Assembly (NCBI GenBank): GCA_030220185.1
Contig: JASPKZ010007287.1
Coordinates: 690,501 to 754,500 of the forward strand
Length of the DNA stretch: 64,000 nucleotides
Source of the DNA: Diploptera punctata
Taxonomy: Eukaryota > Arthropoda > Insecta > Blattodea > Blaberidae
Reading direction: 5' to 3'
Part shown: positions 61,418-64,000 of the stretch, piece after piece
Numbering within the stretch: the first letter of the stretch is position 1
Layout: the number at the start of each line of letters is the position of its first letter
Position numbers and translations under genes: made by a program
The notes under the pieces: generated by a model
Databases searched by the model: none
What the model saw: the letters and a program-made list of their open reading frames with translations, nothing else
Told to the model about the DNA's origin: nothing

Positions 61418-61894
61418 GTAAGATCACATCTTAAATGAATTATTTATTGAGAGTAATATTTTCACAGTGTAAGATTTAATATACTAAACTAAAGAATGCA
61501 TTAGAAATTATTTTTTCCAGGCAAACCATCTTAGAAAAAAGTTAACATAACTAGAGAGGGAAATAAATTCACTACTTGTGGTGACTCGAGAGATTAAAAG
61601 AGAAGGAAATTTATGCTCACTCCCGGATTTTGTCTCAGTGATAGAGCACTAGCACATAAAGCTAGAGATTAGGTACAAATTTTCTTTTTTAGTTATGTTA
61701 AAAGAGTACATATAAAGTAAGTGTTCTTTTTTTTTTTTTTTTTTACAACTAAGTGACCAGGTGCTCTTACAGGGGGAAGGCATTTCATTCTTGCATGATG
61801 ACAGAAAGAATATACTAATATCTCACTGCAAATGTATTTTCACACCTCTCAGATCAACAAAATTACCATTTAAACTTTTCTTCAAATGGGTTAA

Positions 61895-62030
61895 TCTATT
61901 AAGTTATGTAGATAGGAAATAACACTATGAGGTTCTTTAATATTAAGTTATGTAGATAGGAAATAACACTATGAGGTTCTTTAATATTGTTTATTTTTTA
62001 ACATTTCACTCACCTCATACTTCATATATA
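61895..62030 (-). mobile_element. family E PLE end with duplicated tail
   Basis: TAAGTTATGTAGATAGGAAAT with AACACTATGAGG occurs twice in tandem (61900-61939 and 61943-61985), followed by one arm ending in a TA run. No inverted partner. Confidence 0.8.
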
Positions 62031-62037
62031 TATATAT

Positions 62038-62175
62038 AGTATTACCCCTCTTTTACACTTTTCAATGGACCAGAGGAAAAATGTCAATTATGGAAAAAAA
62101 GTTATTACTACTACTTGTCAATGCTGACAATATTTGTTCATCTGTTAGTGCTAACATTATTTTTCTTCCTCTATC

Positions 62176-62243
<68 letters not shown>

Positions 62244-62960
62244 TTACCCCTCTTTTACACTTTTCAATGGACCAGAGGAAAAATGTCAATTATGGAAAAC
62301 GAGGAGGAGCTAAAAAAAGTTAATGCGCATATTCTGCAACGTTCAAGGACATGCAAAAAATGCATTGACTGGTATAATATACAATATTGGATAAATGTTA
62401 TAATGTTTTTTTTTATTTAAAATAAAATTCTTTGCGCCTTTACCTCATATCCTGCCTTTTATATATTTAGAAGACAGGATATGAGGTGAGCTGTAAAGAA
62501 TTTTATTTTAAATTAAATCTCATAGTGATATTCCTATAATAGTTCAATGTAATGTGTGTGTTGAACCGCCGTAAACATAAAATTACCTTTTTTCTTTTAC
62601 CTTCTTAGAAAATAAATAACAGGAGAGGTTCAGCAAGCAGCACTATGAATCTTTATTGACAGATTAAAAAAAAAATTGTTTTCCCATAGTAGTACGTGGG
62701 TTGAATTCTAGAAATGTTTGTCTTCTCTGTGCAGTTTCATTGGCTTAATGAACATGTCCTTCTCCTTATCAATTGTACAAAAACCAGCTTAGTTGGCTCA
62801 ATTAACTTGCTCTACTATATATCGATTGTACAGAAGCGAGATAATTGAATAAATAAATCTAATATATTCAATCTTTAACGCTGAAGAACGTGATGGAACG
62901 TAAAATTTAGGATTCTAATACATTATGAATATTGGAAAACTGAAGGGACCTTTAAAGAAT
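62038..62960. repeat. CAGT-ended repeat copy with TA array
   Basis: Two starts of GTATTACCCCTCTTTTACAC (62039 and 62241) flank a TA array of about 30 units (62179-62240). The rest of the element follows, with a short hairpin at 62420-62540 in the position seen in the other copies. Confidence 0.8.
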
Positions 62961-63009
62961 TTTGTAAAACGCGGTAAAATGTAAAATTCAGGTTCATACT
63001 GTGTGTGTG

Positions 63010-63057
<48 letters not shown>

Positions 63058-63061
<4 letters not shown>

Positions 63062-64000
63062 ATTACCCCTCTTTTACACTTTTCAAGGGACCATGGGGAA
63101 AATGGTGTAGAATAGGGGAAAGTGTAAATTGAGGGAAATGATAAGCTCAAAAATGTTGACCCATACTCCACATCCATTCCAAAACATGAAAAAAAAACAG
63201 ATGGGGATAATGTACTACAGTATTACCCCTCTTTTACATTTTTCAAATGACCAGAGGGAAAGTGGTGTAAATTGGGGATAAGTATAAATTATGGGAAACG
63301 AGGAGGAGCTAAAAATGTTGACCATCATATTCAGCAACTATTCTAGAACATGCAAAAGAAGCACTGATTGGGATAATGTACAATATTGGATAAAAAAATG
63401 TAATGTTTCTTTTAATTTAAAATAGAATTCTTTACACTTCACCTCATATCCTGTATTTTATTTATTCAGGAGACAGAATATCAGGTGAGGTGTAAAGAAT
63501 TTTATTTTAAATTAAACCTCAGTGATATTCCTATAATAGTTCAATGTAATGTGTTTTGAACTGCTGTAAACATAAAATTACTTTATTTCTTTTACTTTCA
63601 CATTTAAAAAATAAATGGCAAGGAGAGGTTCAGCAAACAGCACTATGAATTTTTATTGAGAAATCAAAAAAAAAATTTGATTTGCCATAGAAGTACATAG
63701 GTTGAATTTCAGAAATGTTTGAAAGTTCTGAGCCAGCCTCATTGGCTCATTAACTTGCTTGACTCCTTATCGATTGTATAGCAGCCGGCTTTGTTGGCTC
63801 AATGAACTTGCTCTGCTGTATATCGATTATACAGAAGCAAGATAATCGATAAAATAAATTGAATATCTTCAATCTTTAACACTGAAGATCGACGTGATGT
63901 GACGTAAATTGTGGGAAAACAAAATTTCAGAAACATAAAAGCAAGGTTTTTAATACATTGTGAATATAGGTAAACTGAAGGGACCTTTAAAGAATGTTGT
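63058..64000. repeat. CAGT-ended repeat copies, tandem
   Basis: Starts at 63060 and again at 63220, preceded by GT/TA/CA microsatellite (63000-63057). The second copy runs to the window edge and carries the hairpin at 63410-63535. Confidence 0.8.

Noticed and set aside
60530..60720. Mariner-like transposase
   Set aside because: A faint DEIWIY-type reading on the minus strand is too short and broken to claim.
62062..62420. IYIYIY open frames
   Set aside because: Translated TA array.

Overview
The window is insect-like genomic DNA: AT-rich, spliceosomal introns, many retroelements, no bacterial gene organisation. Its only recognisable host gene is the 5' and central part of RBM39/CAPER, a U2AF65-like SR-related splicing factor, on the + strand. 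I place nine coding exons at 239-294, 5289-5329, 14588-14908, 16366-16480, 20362-20454, 35575-35844, 38031-38235, 57321-57456 and 61233-61417. Phases join without conflict into 473 codons plus one base. The first base of the window looks like the donor of a 5'UTR intron, and the last coding exon lies beyond 64000. A large-genome polyneopteran such as a cockroach is possible, but the species is not determined.

Almost everything else is transposon sequence in the gene's 1.5-19 kb introns. The dominant class is Penelope-like retroelements (PLEs). They are recognised by a PLE reverse transcriptase (YVDD) joined to a GIY-YIG endonuclease, and by hammerhead-ribozyme-like motifs near one end. Most copies are head-to-head inverted dimers: an inverted left arm, a right arm, then a 40-60 bp tail related to ACCTCAWARTRTTAYTTCCTA. 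About 20 such insertions have 9-17 bp target-site duplications (TSDs) readable here. Arm length ranges from about 35 bp to about 1.5 kb. The largest, 23672-26706, is a 3 kb palindrome with no spacer at its centre, sitting inside another PLE.

A second class carries a tRNA-like gene with good A and B boxes. It shows the same architecture (inverted copy, direct copy or tandem copies of about 300 bp, distinctive tail, 11-13 bp TSD). Five composites are defined: 11549-11932, 18846-19998, 27385-27907, 31316-31906 and 33063-33595. This parallel is the most interesting unexplained structure in the window.

Other layers are a broken piggyBac-like transposase with a LINE inserted in it (41055-44279), two pogo/Tigger-like transposons, a CAGT-ended nonautonomous repeat family (53942-55376 and 62038-64000), two truncated LINEs, tRNA-derived SINEs, a hAT-like fragment, a large LTR-like palindrome (49317-51155), and a decayed duplicate of RBM39 exon 6. 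Layout: 1-7000 mostly unique intron plus a SINE; 7000-18000 hairpin PLEs; 18800-27000 tRNA array, pogo element and nested PLEs; 27000-38000 mixed nests; 38000-57000 piggyBac, LINE, LTR-like and further hairpins; 57000-64000 last visible exons and the CAGT-ended repeats.
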